Made by a program: the position numbers and the translations under genes. A DNA stretch of 64,000 nucleotides, taken from NCBI RefSeq assembly GCF_021168555.1, contig NZ_JAJOZS010000005.1, forward strand, positions 62,001 to 126,000, in the 5' to 3' direction. Shown piece by piece: positions 43,288-56,608 of this stretch (position 1 is the first letter of the stretch; every line of letters begins with the position of its first letter). The notes under the pieces were generated by a model. It made no database searches, was not told the DNA's origin, and saw only the letters and a list, made by a program, of their open reading frames with translations. Origin of the DNA: Stenotrophomonas sp. MMGLT7. Lineage in GTDB: Bacteria; Pseudomonadota; Gammaproteobacteria; Xanthomonadales; Xanthomonadaceae.

Positions 43288-43490
43288 GCCGCTCCTGCAC
43301 CGTTGGATGTAGATGATCCGCCAGCGTGGCACTTCCGCGTCCGCAGGGGAAGCGGACCGGAGCACACCGGGGGGAAGCGCTGGAAACCGCTCGGCATATG
43401 CTTATGCCGGTCGTGCGGAAACCATCCGAATCGTTCGAGCGGCCATCTTGGGTAGGAAGTAGGCGGCGACCGGGCCGGAGCCAGAGAGGC

Positions 43491-44834
43491 TCACTTCCCG
43501 ATGCAGAAGCTCGAAAAGATCTTCCCCAGCAAGTCATCGGCACTGATCCGCCCGGTGATCCCACCCAGCGCCTCGTGCGCCAGACGCAGTTCCTCGGCAG
43601 CCAGTTCCAGGCGTTCGTGGTCCAGTTCAGCGGCGGCGGCTTCTAGGTGTTCGCCTGCCTGCAGCAACGCCTCGACGTGGCGCGCGCGTGCGCTGAACTC
43701 GCCCTCGCTGCCCTCGCCCGCATCGCCTTCGACCACCGCGCGCAGTTGCCGGCGTAGCTGCTCCAGGCCCTGCCCGGTCACCGCCGAGACGTGGATCGCC
43801 GCGTCGTCCGCCGCCGGCCACTGCGGCAGCAGATCGCATTTGTTGTGGATCAGCAGCCGGTGCGGCACCTGCGCGAGCGCATCGTCCAGTGCGGCCAGGC
43901 CGGCGGCCGGGTCGCGCGCGTCCAGCACCACCAGCGCCAGGTCGGCGCGCTGCAGTTCGGCGCGGGCGCGGCGCATGCCCTCGCGCTCGATGGCGTCGCC
44001 GCCTTCGCGCAGGCCGGCGGTGTCGACCAGTTCCAGTTCCACACCGTCGCTGCGCACGGTCTCGCGCAGGGTGTCGCGGGTGGTGCCGGCGACGTCGGTG
44101 ACGATGGCGCGCTCGCTGCCGGCCAGCGCGTTGAGCAGCGAGCTCTTGCCGGCGTTGGGCGGGCCCACCAGCACCGCCTGCACCCCGTCGCGCAGGCGGC
44201 GGCCGCGCTCGGCCTCGCGCAGCAGCTGCGCCAGCGCCTCGCGCACCTGCGCCAGGCCGGTACGCACCTGTTCGCCACCTAGGGTGTCGAGCGGTTCGTC
44301 GGCGAAGTCGATCGCCGCCTCGACGTGGATGCGCAGCACGGTGATGCGATCGGCCACTTCTTCCACGCGCTGAGAGAACACGCCGTCGAGCGAGCGACGG
44401 GCGGCACGGGCGGCACGGATGTCGCCGGCGGCGATCAGGTCGGCGATCGCCTCGGCCTGGGCCAGGTCGAGCTTGCCGTTGAGGAAGGCACGCTCGCTGA
44501 ATTCGCCGGGCCGCGCCTGCCGCGCGCCCAGCTCACGGCAGCGCGCCACCAGCAGTTGCAGCGCCACCGGGCTGCCGTGCGCCTGCAGTTCCACCACGTC
44601 CTCGCCGGTGAAGCTGTGCGGGGCGGGAAACCATAGCGCGATGCCGTCGTCGATCGCCTGTCCGCACGCATCGGCAAAGCGCAGGTAATGGGCGTGGCGC
44701 GGACGCAGCGTGCGCCCGCCGATGGCGCTGGCGATGGCATGCGCACGCGGCCCGGACAGGCGCACGATGCCCACGCCGCCGGCTCCGGCGGCGGTGGCGA
44801 TGGCGACGATGGTGTCGGTGGACGATTCGGTCAT
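43491..44834 (-). CDS. mnmE: tRNA uridine-5-carboxymethylaminomethyl(34) synthesis GTPase MnmE
   Basis: A 447-residue protein that, with MnmG, modifies the wobble uridine of certain tRNAs. N-terminal formyl-THF-binding domain ([43 protein letters not shown]); G domain with [14 protein letters not shown] near residue 222, [17 protein letters not shown] and NKCD; and the C-terminal cysteine in CIGK that closes the family. The start ATG at 44834 gives the conserved [14 protein letters not shown]. It lies in the usual rpmH-rnpA-yidC-mnmE neighbourhood at the origin. Confidence 0.97.
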   Translation of the reverse strand: MTESSTDTIVAIATAAGAGGVGIVRLSGPRAHAIASAIGGRTLRPRHAHYLRFADACGQAIDDGIALWFPAPHSFTGEDVVELQAHGSPVALQLLVARCRELGARQARPGEFSERAFLNGKLDLAQAEAIADLIAAGDIRAARAARRSLDGVFSQRVEEVADRITVLRIHVEAAIDFADEPLDTLGGEQVRTGLAQVREALAQLLREAERGRRLRDGVQAVLVGPPNAGKSSLLNALAGSERAIVTDVAGTTRDTLRETVRSDGVELELVDTAGLREGGDAIEREGMRRARAELQRADLALVVLDARDPAAGLAALDDALAQVPHRLLIHNKCDLLPQWPAADDAAIHVSAVTGQGLEQLRRQLRAVVEGDAGEGSEGEFSARARHVEALLQAGEHLEAAAAELDHERLELAAEELRLAHEALGGITGRISADDLLGKIFSSFCIGK

Positions 44835-45055
44835 CGGCAGATTGCAGCACGTCGCCGCGCTGGCGGAAACCGCGTGCATCGCGCAAAGCCGGTCGGAAAG
44901 CCGTGGCGCATCGCCGACGCCGGGCACGCGATGCTCGCCATAGACCTCATGCGAAGTCCGGCCACAAGGCTTGCCATGTTCGGCCCCTGCATTCCCGCTC
45001 CTGCGAATCCCCAATCTCCAATCCCGAATCCCGGATCCCGCCCCCCCACCAAGCA

Positions 45056-45081
45056 GGAGGCCCGCCTCGCGGCGGGCCTCC
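45056..45081 (-). terminator. Hairpin after yidC
   Basis: GGAGGCCCGCC, a TCGC loop and GGCGGGCCTCC form a perfect 11-base stem eight bases past the yidC stop. No long T run follows on the minus strand, so efficiency as an intrinsic terminator is uncertain. Next to it (45003-45040) lies a degenerate AATCCC repeat patch. Confidence 0.6.
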
Positions 45082-45088
45082 CGGCACA

Positions 45089-46801
45089 TCACTTCGCGAC
45101 GTTGTCGTGGATGATCTTGCTCGGCTCCTCGCCGTGCTGCTTGATCATCCACCACTGGATCAGCAGGCCCAGTCCGCCGCTGACCACCCAGTACAGCACC
45201 AGGCCGGCCGGCATGAAGGCCATCATCACGCCGAACACCAGCGGCATGAACTGCATCATCTTGGCCTGGGTCGGGTCCATGCCCGCGGTCGGGGTCAGCT
45301 TCTGCGTGGCCCACATCACCGCCATGTTGAGCACCGGCAGGATGAAGTACGGATCGCGCGCGGTCAGGTCCTGGATCCAGCCCAGCCACGGCGCCTGCCG
45401 CAGCTCCACCGATTCCACCAGCACCCAGTACAGCGCGAAGAAGATCGGCATCTGCACCACGAGCGGCAGGCAGCCGCCCATCGGGTTGATCTTCTCCTTC
45501 TTGAACAGCTCCATCATCGCCTGCTGGTACTTCTGCCGGTCGTCGCCGTAGCGCTCCTTGAGCTGCTGCAGGCGCGGCTGGAACTTGCGCATCTTGGCGC
45601 CGGACTTGTACTGCGCCGCCGACAGCGGATACAGCGCCAGGCGCAGCAGCACCACCAGGCCGATGATCGCCCAGCCCCAGTTGCCGAGCAGCGCGTGGAT
45701 GTGGTTCAGCACCCAGAACAGGCCCTGGCCGATCACCGCCATCAGCGAGAAGCGGCTGTAGTCGACCACGCGGTCCAGGCCCTTGACGTCTTCCTTGGCG
45801 ATCGCGCCGACCAGCTTGGGGCCGACCCACAGCCGCGCCTGGGTGGTCGCGCTCTGACCCGGCGCCACGGTGAAGCCGGGGCCGCGCAGCTCGGCCACGT
45901 CGCGCGGACCGTCCTGCGCCAGCACGTACAGCGAGGCCTGGTCGGCCTGCGGAATCCAGCTGGTGAAGAAGTGGTGCTGCAGCAGCGCGATCCAGCCGCC
46001 GGTGATCTGGCGGTTGAGGCCGCCGTCGTCCATGTAGTCCTTGAACGCGCGGCGCTCGTAGCCATCCTGCGGGCTGTACCAGGTGGCGCCGTTGAAGCTG
46101 AACGAGTCCGGGTTGGTCATGCTGCGATCGACGATGCCGGGCACGCGGCTGAGCTTGCGGAACACATAGCCGCTCCAGCTCGCGCTGCCCTGGTTGATCA
46201 CCTCGTCCTTGACCTGGATCGCATAGCGGCCGCGCTCCAGGGTGAAGCTGCGGCGGATGCTCACGCCATCGGGTCCGTTCCAGACGAACGGCACCACCAG
46301 AGTGTCCTGGCCCTGCGCAAGCGCGAACTGCGCCGTGCCCGGCTGCTCGAGCTGGAAGCCGCCCACGCCCGGCACCGGCGACTTGTCGCTGGCCCAGCCA
46401 CTGATGGCGCTGTAGGGATGCGTCGGGTCCTCGATCAGCAGCTTCACCGGCGGCGCGTCCGGCTCCTTGCTCTGCGGGAACTTCAGCAGTTCGGCATCGA
46501 GCACGCTGCGGCCATCAAGCACCAGCCGCAGCACGTCGGTGGTGACCGTCACCCGCGGAGCGGCCTGGCCGTTGGCCGGCGCCGCCTCGGCGGTGGCCGC
46601 CGCTGCCGGCGCCGCGCCGGGAACGTTGGCCTGCGGGACCGCGCCGGCGGCGGGAACGGCATCGGCGTCGTTGGCGGCCGGGACCGCAGTGGCGGCGGGA
46701 ACGGACGGCGGCGGTGCCGCCTTCTCCCGGTTCCACTCCATCCACAACAGCACAGCCACCATCAGCCAGGCAAAGATCAGGAATACACGGGTCTGGTTCA
46801 T
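45089..46801 (-). CDS. yidC: Membrane protein insertase YidC
   Basis: A 570-residue Gram-negative YidC: N-terminal helix ([17 protein letters not shown]), a periplasmic beta-supersandwich domain of about 300 residues, then the conserved insertase core with [59 protein letters not shown] and [22 protein letters not shown] positively charged patch and arginine near residue 370 line the hydrophilic groove. It inserts and folds membrane proteins with or without SecYEG. It starts 17 bp after the rnpA stop. Confidence 0.97.
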   Translation of the reverse strand: MNQTRVFLIFAWLMVAVLLWMEWNREKAAPPPSVPAATAVPAANDADAVPAAGAVPQANVPGAAPAAAATAEAAPANGQAAPRVTVTTDVLRLVLDGRSVLDAELLKFPQSKEPDAPPVKLLIEDPTHPYSAISGWASDKSPVPGVGGFQLEQPGTAQFALAQGQDTLVVPFVWNGPDGVSIRRSFTLERGRYAIQVKDEVINQGSASWSGYVFRKLSRVPGIVDRSMTNPDSFSFNGATWYSPQDGYERRAFKDYMDDGGLNRQITGGWIALLQHHFFTSWIPQADQASLYVLAQDGPRDVAELRGPGFTVAPGQSATTQARLWVGPKLVGAIAKEDVKGLDRVVDYSRFSLMAVIGQGLFWVLNHIHALLGNWGWAIIGLVVLLRLALYPLSAAQYKSGAKMRKFQPRLQQLKERYGDDRQKYQQAMMELFKKEKINPMGGCLPLVVQMPIFFALYWVLVESVELRQAPWLGWIQDLTARDPYFILPVLNMAVMWATQKLTPTAGMDPTQAKMMQFMPLVFGVMMAFMPAGLVLYWVVSGGLGLLIQWWMIKQHGEEPSKIIHDNVAK

Positions 46802-46818
46802 CAGGCGGCAAACTCGGC

Positions 46819-47259
46819 TCAGCCGGAAGGGAAATCCGGCGTGGAAATGGAGGGAACATCGGCGCGCGAAGGCCGCGGCATTGTGCCGCCCGGCGCCGGG
46901 TGGGGCAATGCGCCGGCACGGCGCAGCAGCCGCAGGAAGGCTTCGCGCAGCTGTGCGTTGCTGCTGCGCGAGGCGCCGGCGCGGGCCACCACGACATAGT
47001 CGCCGCCGGCCAGCGCGGGCAGGATCTCGCGCATGCTCTCGCGCAGCACCCGCTTGATGCGGTTGCGCGCCACCGCGCGGGTGTCGACCTTGCGCGAGAC
47101 CGCCATGCCCAGCCGCGCCGGGCCGTCGCCGGCGCGCCAGTGCAGGCTGAACAGCGGCTCGGAGATGCGCCGGCCGTCATTGAAGACGGCAGTGTATTCC
47201 GCGCGCAAACGAACCCGCGCAGAGCGAGGGTATCGCTTGCGCGGGTCGGTGGTGTTCAC
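46819..47259 (-). CDS. rnpA: Ribonuclease P protein component
   Basis: A 146-residue RnpA: basic N-terminus, the RNA-binding signature [22 protein letters not shown] (given here in part: [16 protein letters not shown]) and the fold's final helix [13 protein letters not shown]. It assists the RNA subunit in cutting 5' leaders from pre-tRNA. A GTG start at 47259 is chosen; upstream codons look unrelated. The C-terminal tail after about residue 120 is proline-rich and longer than in E. coli. Only 17 bp separate it from yidC, so no yidD gene lies between them. Part of the rpmH operon. Confidence 0.92.
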   Translation of the reverse strand: MNTTDPRKRYPRSARVRLRAEYTAVFNDGRRISEPLFSLHWRAGDGPARLGMAVSRKVDTRAVARNRIKRVLRESMREILPALAGGDYVVVARAGASRSSNAQLREAFLRLLRRAGALPHPAPGGTMPRPSRADVPSISTPDFPSG

Positions 47260-47297
47260 GGTGACGATTGCGGCGGCCGCACGCGGCGGCGCGGCAA

Positions 47298-47438
47298 TCA
47301 AGCGCTCAGGCGCTTGCGGCCCTTGGCACGACGGCGGGCGAGGACCTTGCGGCCATCAGCCGTCTTCATACGGGCACGAAAGCCGTGGTCGCGCTTGCGC
47401 TTGAGGTTGCTGGGTTGGAAAGTGCGCTTGGTGGCCAT
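47298..47438 (-). CDS. rpmH: 50S ribosomal protein L34
   Basis: A 46-residue basic protein starting [20 protein letters not shown] and ending KGRKRLSA, matching L34 over its full length. It is the first gene of the rpmH-rnpA-yidC unit, which is usual beside dnaA. A good sigma-70-type promoter lies 40-70 bp upstream. Confidence 0.97.
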   Translation of the reverse strand: MATKRTFQPSNLKRKRDHGFRARMKTADGRKVLARRRAKGRKRLSA

Positions 47439-47477
47439 GGGGGCCTCTGTATGAATGAGACGGAAAGAACCGGAAAT

Positions 47478-47505
47478 TCTATAGATGCCGCCCCCCTGCA
47501 GTCAA
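47478..47505 (-). promoter_or_regulatory. Promoter of rpmH-rnpA-yidC
   Basis: On the minus strand TTGACT (47505-47500) and TATAGA (47483-47478) are separated by 16 bases, close to the sigma-70 consensus. The start site would lie about 30-35 bases before the rpmH ATG. The rest of the rpmH-dnaA gap (47439-47679) holds weak DnaA-box-like TGTGGACCA (47535) and TGTGAACAA (47547) and the dnaA leader. Confidence 0.65.
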
Positions 47506-47679
47506 CCTCCCGTGAAGTAGGGAACGCGGGCGCCTGTGGACCAGGCTGTGAACAAGCGGTGGGAAAACATTCCCGCGTCCGCCCTGCGGTGATAGTCTGA
47601 TCCATCCATTTTCCCCTTGTGCGGCCCGTGGCGCAGCGCGTCACGCTGCAGCCGCGCGGTCCTGTGACGAACCTACCTG

Positions 47680-49011
47680 ATGGATGTCTGGCCCCGTTGC
47701 CTCGAACGCCTTGAAGCCGAATTCCCGCCCGAGGACGTTCATACCTGGTTGAAACCCCTGCAAGCCGAACCGCGCAACGGCGCGCTGGTGCTGTATGCGC
47801 CCAACGCGTTCATCGTCGACCAGGTGCGCGAGCGCTACCTGCCGCGGATCCGCGAACTGCTCGGCCACTTCGCCGGCAGCGACGAGGTCGCGCTGGAGAT
47901 CGGCTCGCGCCCGCGCCCGGTGGAAGCGGCCGCGCCGGTGGCCCCTGCCGCGGTGCAGGCGGCGGTGGCGGTACCGGCGGTACCGTTCGCCGGCAACCTC
48001 GATTCGCACTACACCTTCGCCAACTTCGTCGAGGGCCGCAGCAACCAGCTCGGCCTGGCCGCGGCGACCCAGGCCGCCTCCAAGCCCGGCGACCGCGCCC
48101 ACAACCCGCTGCTGCTGTACGGCGGCACCGGCCTGGGCAAAACCCACCTGATGTTCGCCGCCGGCAATGCCATGCGCGCCGCCAACCCCGCGGCCAAGGT
48201 GATGTACCTGCGTTCGGAACAGTTCTTCAGCGCGATGATCCGTGCGCTGCAGGACAAGTCGATGGACCAGTTCAAGCGCCAGTTCCAGCAGGTGGACGCG
48301 CTGCTGATCGACGACATCCAGTTCTTCGCCGGCAAGGACCGCACCCAGGAGGAGTTCTTCCACACCTTCAACGCGCTGTTCGACGGCCGCCAGCAGATCA
48401 TCCTCACCTGCGACCGCTACCCGCGCGAGGTCGAGGGCCTGGAGCCGCGGCTGAAGTCGCGCCTGGCCTGGGGCCTGTCGGTGGCGATCGACCCGCCCGA
48501 CTTCGAGACGCGCGCGGCGATCGTGCTGGCCAAGGCGCGCGAGCGCGGCGCCGAGATCCCGGACGACGTGGCGTTCCTAATCGCCAAGAAGATGCGCTCG
48601 AACGTGCGCGACCTGGAAGGCGCGCTCAACACGCTGGCCGCGCGCGCCAACTTCACCGGCCGCGCGATCACCACCGAGTTCGCCCAGGAAACGCTGCGCG
48701 ACCTGCTGCGCGCCCAGCAACAGGCCATCGGCATCCCCAACATCCAGAAGACCGTGGCCGACTACTACGGCCTGCAGATCAAGGACCTGCTGTCCAAGCG
48801 CCGCACCCGCTCGCTGGCGCGTCCGCGGCAGATGGCCATGGCGCTGACCAAGGAACTGACCGAGCACAGCCTGCCGGAGATCGGCGACGCCTTCGCCGGG
48901 CGCGACCACACCACGGTCCTGCACGCCTGCCGCCAGATCAAGAGCCTGATGGAGACCGACGGCAAGCTGCGCGAGGACTGGGACAAGCTGATCCGCAAAT
49001 TGAGCGAGTAG
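47680..49011 (+). CDS. dnaA: Chromosomal replication initiator DnaA
   Basis: A 443-residue DnaA. Domain I (residues 1-80, [20 protein letters not shown]), a short alanine/valine-rich domain II, AAA+ domain III with Walker [10 protein letters not shown] (about 147) and Walker [10 protein letters not shown] (about 210), and DNA-binding domain IV with the signature [14 protein letters not shown] (about 408). It binds DnaA boxes and melts the origin. It starts the plus-strand replication operon, opposite to the rpmH operon. Confidence 0.98.
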   Translation: MDVWPRCLERLEAEFPPEDVHTWLKPLQAEPRNGALVLYAPNAFIVDQVRERYLPRIRELLGHFAGSDEVALEIGSRPRPVEAAAPVAPAAVQAAVAVPAVPFAGNLDSHYTFANFVEGRSNQLGLAAATQAASKPGDRAHNPLLLYGGTGLGKTHLMFAAGNAMRAANPAAKVMYLRSEQFFSAMIRALQDKSMDQFKRQFQQVDALLIDDIQFFAGKDRTQEEFFHTFNALFDGRQQIILTCDRYPREVEGLEPRLKSRLAWGLSVAIDPPDFETRAAIVLAKARERGAEIPDDVAFLIAKKMRSNVRDLEGALNTLAARANFTGRAITTEFAQETLRDLLRAQQQAIGIPNIQKTVADYYGLQIKDLLSKRRTRSLARPRQMAMALTKELTEHSLPEIGDAFAGRDHTTVLHACRQIKSLMETDGKLREDWDKLIRKLSE

Positions 49012-49324
49012 CCGGCTGGAAGCGGGCCGGTCGGCCGGCCCGGCCGGCGGCACGGCGGTGGCAGGTGGTCATGGTGGGAAAAACGGTGCACGATTTCCGG
49101 ACAAATCGGGGAGAATCTGTGGATAAATAGACGTCCGCGTCGGCCCGGAAATCTATCCACAGCTTTTCCCTCAGGTCCAGGCCGGGTAATACAGAGGCTT
49201 GTGTCCCCGCAAAATCCAACAAAAACAAAGACTTGAACCTGTTTTCAACCAATTCTGCCGCTACCATCACCACCAAGCTTTTGATTTATTCCACATCTTT
49301 TAAAGCATAGGGGCACGGAACCAC
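49012..49324. other. oriC-like dnaA-dnaN intergenic region
   Basis: The gap carries a perfect DnaA box TGTGGATAA at 49118-49126 and a convergent close match CTATCCACA at 49153-49161, followed by an AT-rich stretch at about 49205-49315 in otherwise GC-rich DNA (AAAATCCAACAAAAACAAAG, TTTTGATTTATTCC). This is the layout described for the Xanthomonas campestris origin, between dnaA and dnaN. Fewer clear boxes are visible than in E. coli. The AT-rich part probably serves as the unwinding element and also holds the dnaN promoter. Confidence 0.75.
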
Positions 49325-50425
49325 ATGCGTTTCACACTGCAGCGAGAAGCCTTTCTCAAGCCACTGGCCCAAGTGGTCAATGTGGTCGAACGCCGCCAGA
49401 CACTGCCGGTGCTGGCCAACTTCCTGGTCCAGGTCAAGGACGGACAACTGTCGTTGACCGGCACCGACCTGGAAGTGGAGATGGTCTCGCGCATCGCGGT
49501 GGACGATGCCGAGGACGGCGAGACCACGATCCCGGCGCGCAAGCTGTTCGAGATCGTGCGTGCCCTGCCCGACGGCAGCAAGGTGACCGTCTCGCAGTCC
49601 GGCGAGAAGGTCACGCTGCAGGCCGGACGCAGCCGCTTCACCCTGGCCACGCTGTCGGCCAACGACTTCCCGTCGGTGGACGAGGTCGAGGCGACCGAGC
49701 GCGTGGTCGTGCCCGAGGCGGCGCTGAAGGAACTGATCGAGCGCACCGCCTTCGCGATGGCGCAGCAGGACGTGCGCTACTACCTCAACGGCCTGCTGTT
49801 CGACCTGCACGACAAGACCCTGCGCTGCGTGGCCACCGACGGCCATCGCCTGGCGCTGTGCGAGACCGAGCTGGAAGGCGGCTCCGGCGCCAAGCGGCAG
49901 ATCATCGTGCCGCGCAAGGGCGTGACCGAGCTGCAGCGGTTGCTGGAAGGCGGCGATCGCGAGGTCGAGCTGGAAGTCGGCCGCAGCCACGTGCGGGTCA
50001 AGCGCGACGACGTGACGTTCACCTCGAAGCTGATCGACGGCCGTTTCCCCGACTACGAGGCGGTCATCCCGATCGGTGCCGACCGCGAGGTCAAGGTCGA
50101 CCGCGAAGCCCTGCGTGCCTCGCTGCAGCGTGCGGCGATCCTGTCCAACGAGAAGTATCGTGGCGTGCGGGTCGAGGTTTCGCCGGGCCAGCTGAAGATC
50201 AGCGCGCACAACCCGGAGCAGGAAGAGGCGCAGGAAGAGATCGAGGCCGACACCAAGGTGTCCGACCTGGCGATCGGCTTCAACGTGAACTACCTGCTCG
50301 ACGCACTGTCGGCGCTGCGCGACGAGCACGTGGTGATCCAGCTGCGCGACGCCAACTCCTCGGCGCTGGTGCGCGAGGCCGGCAGCGCCAAGTCCCGCCA
50401 CGTGGTGATGCCGCTGCGGCTGTAA
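49325..50425 (+). CDS. dnaN: DNA polymerase III subunit beta (sliding clamp)
   Basis: A 366-residue clamp with three repeats of the clamp fold, beginning MRFTLQREAFLKPLAQVVN and ending VMPLRL, which is the canonical C-terminus (MPMRL-like). Recognisable patches: RRQTLPVLANFL, FTLATLSANDFPSVD, RYYLNGLLFDL, ATDGHRLALCE and RFPDYEAVIP. It holds the polymerase on DNA. In the standard dnaA-dnaN-recF-gyrB order. A hairpin terminator and a parS-like site follow. Confidence 0.98.
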   Translation: MRFTLQREAFLKPLAQVVNVVERRQTLPVLANFLVQVKDGQLSLTGTDLEVEMVSRIAVDDAEDGETTIPARKLFEIVRALPDGSKVTVSQSGEKVTLQAGRSRFTLATLSANDFPSVDEVEATERVVVPEAALKELIERTAFAMAQQDVRYYLNGLLFDLHDKTLRCVATDGHRLALCETELEGGSGAKRQIIVPRKGVTELQRLLEGGDREVELEVGRSHVRVKRDDVTFTSKLIDGRFPDYEAVIPIGADREVKVDREALRASLQRAAILSNEKYRGVRVEVSPGQLKISAHNPEQEEAQEEIEADTKVSDLAIGFNVNYLLDALSALRDEHVVIQLRDANSSALVREAGSAKSRHVVMPLRL

Positions 50426-54538
<4,113 letters not shown>

Positions 54539-54605
54539 CACCGCCCGGTCCACCGGCGCCGCCTCGCATGCAGCGTGGCGGCGTGCCATCTCCTCCCGAG
54601 AAGCG

Positions 54606-55439
54606 ATGACCCCCGCCCCCGTTGCCGCCTCGTCGCCGAACCGCAGCGCCCCCGCCCCGCTGCGTTCGTTGCTGCTCGCCTTCGCCAGCGATGCGCTGAT
54701 CGCCGCCGGCGTGCTGGTGCTCGCCAGCCTCGCCGCGATGCTGGCCTGGGGGCTGTACCGCGGCTTCGAGCTGGCCCGGCAGGCGCGGGCCGGCGGCGCC
54801 GCGCCGGTGGCCGAGGCCATCGTCTCCCAGGTCGGGCAGCCCGGCGCGCTGGGGCAGATGCTGATCGCCCTGGCCGGCACGTCCATGGCCGCCCTGGTGC
54901 TGTACTTCTGGCGGCGTCCGGCCAGCGCCGAGGAGCGCGCCCGTTCGCGCCAGGCGTGGCGGCAATCGTCAACCTGGGGCTGGACGCTGCTGGTGGCGCT
55001 GGCGGTGTTCGTCGGCAGCAGCGCGATCGCCTCGTTCTTCGAACGCTTCGGCATCAAGCCGCTGCCGACCAACCTGGCCATGGTCAAGGAGGCGCTGCTG
55101 CACTGGCCCGCGTTCCTGGTGCTGTTCGCGGTGGTGCTGGCGCCGGCCTACGAGGAACTGCTGTTCCGCCGCGTGCTGTTCGGACGCTTCCTGGCGGCGG
55201 GGCGGCCATGGCTGGGGCTGCTGCTCAGCAGCGTCGCCTTCGCGCTGATGCACGAGATTCCCGGGCTCAGCGGCAACGGCCCGGCCGCGATCTGCCAGCT
55301 GTGGCTGATCTACGGCGGCATGGGCGCGGCCTTCGCCTGGCTGTACTGGCGCACCGGCAGCCTGTGGGCGCCGATCCTGGCGCACGCCCTGAACAACGCC
55401 ACCGCCCTGGTCGCCATGCGCTGGTTCGGCGCCAATTGA
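54606..55439 (+). CDS. CPBP family intramembrane glutamic endopeptidase
   Basis: A 277-residue integral protein with about seven helices and the Abi/CPBP motifs: YEELLFRRVLFGRF (EExxxR, about residue 182), ALMHEIPG with the second conserved histidine, and ILAHALNNATAL. Relatives process prenylated proteins or bacteriocin-related peptides; in this position it is a conserved Xanthomonas neighbour of gyrB. Function of the bacterial member is unknown. It starts 67 bp after gyrB and may share its transcript. Confidence 0.88.
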   Translation: MTPAPVAASSPNRSAPAPLRSLLLAFASDALIAAGVLVLASLAAMLAWGLYRGFELARQARAGGAAPVAEAIVSQVGQPGALGQMLIALAGTSMAALVLYFWRRPASAEERARSRQAWRQSSTWGWTLLVALAVFVGSSAIASFFERFGIKPLPTNLAMVKEALLHWPAFLVLFAVVLAPAYEELLFRRVLFGRFLAAGRPWLGLLLSSVAFALMHEIPGLSGNGPAAICQLWLIYGGMGAAFAWLYWRTGSLWAPILAHALNNATALVAMRWFGAN

Positions 55440-55503
55440 TCTGGTTGCTTGAAAAAGCCAAGCCGGCGGTGCAAGACTCCGGTGCATGGCACAAGGGGAT
55501 TCC

Positions 55504-56310
55504 ATGAAGGCGTTATGGCTCGGGTTTGCGGTCGCGGCCCTGCTGGCCGGCTGCGCCACCACCACCTCGCCCACCGGGCGCCGGCAGGTCGTGGGCGGGG
55601 TTTCCCAGCAGCAGCTGGACCAGCTCGGTGCCCAGGCCTTCAGCGAGACCAAGAGCAAGGAAACCGTCAGCCGCGACGGCAAGCAGAACGGCTACGTGCA
55701 GTGCGTGGTCAACGCGCTGGTGGCGCAGCTGCCGCCGCAATGGCGCAGCACCGGCTGGGAAGTGGCGGTCTTCGTCGACAACGAGCCCAATGCGTTCGCC
55801 CTGCCGGGCGGCAAGGTCGGCGTCAACACCGGCATCTTCACCGTGGCCAAGAACCAGGACCAGCTCGCCGCGGTGCTCGGCCACGAGATCGGCCACGTCA
55901 TCTCGCGCCACCACGAGGAACGCATCACCCGGCAGATGGGGGCGCAGACCGGCCTGGGCATCCTCTCCATCCTTGCCGGCGCCGCCTACGGCAGCGGTGC
56001 CGCCGACACGGTCGGCCAGCTCGGCGGCATGACCGCGCAGACGGTGTTCCTGCTGCCGGGCTCGCGCACCCAGGAGAGCGAGGCGGACGTCGTCGGCCAG
56101 CGGCTGATGGCGCAGGCCGGCTTCGATCCGGCGCAGGCGGTGAACCTGTGGCAGAACATGATCCAGGCCAGCAGCGGCCGCACGCCGCAGTGGCTGTCCA
56201 CCCATCCCGATCCGCAAGCCCGCATCCAGGAGCTGCGCCGCGACGTGCCCGCGCTCGAGCCGGTCTATGCCGAGGCGCAGCGCGCCGGCCGGCGTCCGAG
56301 GTGCGGCTAG
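55504..56310 (+). CDS. M48 family metallopeptidase lipoprotein
   Basis: A 268-residue peptidase with lipobox LLAGCATT near residue 17, so probably anchored to the outer or inner membrane facing the periplasm. The zinc site HEIGHVISRHHEER is at about residue 120, with the third ligand Glu in QESEADVVGQRLM. Similar to LoiP/BepA-type quality-control peptidases. Its C-terminal TPR extension is missing, giving the short form. The TAG stop belongs to the CTAG end of the decayed MITE. The in-frame ATG at 55486 is less likely because it delays the signal. Confidence 0.9.
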   Translation: MKALWLGFAVAALLAGCATTTSPTGRRQVVGGVSQQQLDQLGAQAFSETKSKETVSRDGKQNGYVQCVVNALVAQLPPQWRSTGWEVAVFVDNEPNAFALPGGKVGVNTGIFTVAKNQDQLAAVLGHEIGHVISRHHEERITRQMGAQTGLGILSILAGAAYGSGAADTVGQLGGMTAQTVFLLPGSRTQESEADVVGQRLMAQAGFDPAQAVNLWQNMIQASSGRTPQWLSTHPDPQARIQELRRDVPALEPVYAEAQRAGRRPRCG

Positions 56311-56455
56311 GATGCGCCGTCCGTTGCCAAGCCGGCGGCGCCGGCCCCGCGCGCGTTCGCCGCAGGGAAGAGCGACATGGACGTGCGTCCACGCCCCAGC
56401 CATGACGCAAATCCGCGTGCGCGCGGCCGCGTCGCGACCGCTTCGGCAAGGGGCG
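56307..56455. mobile_element. Decayed relative of the 17911-18181 MITE-like element
   Basis: In this orientation 56307 begins CTAGGATGCGCCGTCCGTTG, resembling the element's terminal repeat. A long internal stretch (about 56374-56420) matches the reverse complement of the first element at roughly 40 of 47 positions, including GGACGTGCGTCCACGCCC and ATGACGCA. The far end is not clear and lacks the matching terminal repeat, so it is a truncated or diverged copy. It fills half of the 298-bp gap before the TPR gene. Confidence 0.65.
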
Positions 56456-56608
56456 GGAGACATCGCGAGACATCACGGTGTCACTGTTGCAGGACAACAT
56501 CGAAAACCTTTTCCGCCGCAGCCGGTTTCTGTTAGTTTTGCCGGCTTCGCGTGTTTTGGCCTTACCGCATCATTCAAGTGCCGCATCGGCGGCTCACCGA
56601 GGTGAATC

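Noticed and set aside
47535-47555. Origin upstream of dnaA
   Set aside because: TGTGGACCA and TGTGAACAA are poor DnaA boxes and there is no AT-rich stretch; the dnaA-dnaN gap is better.
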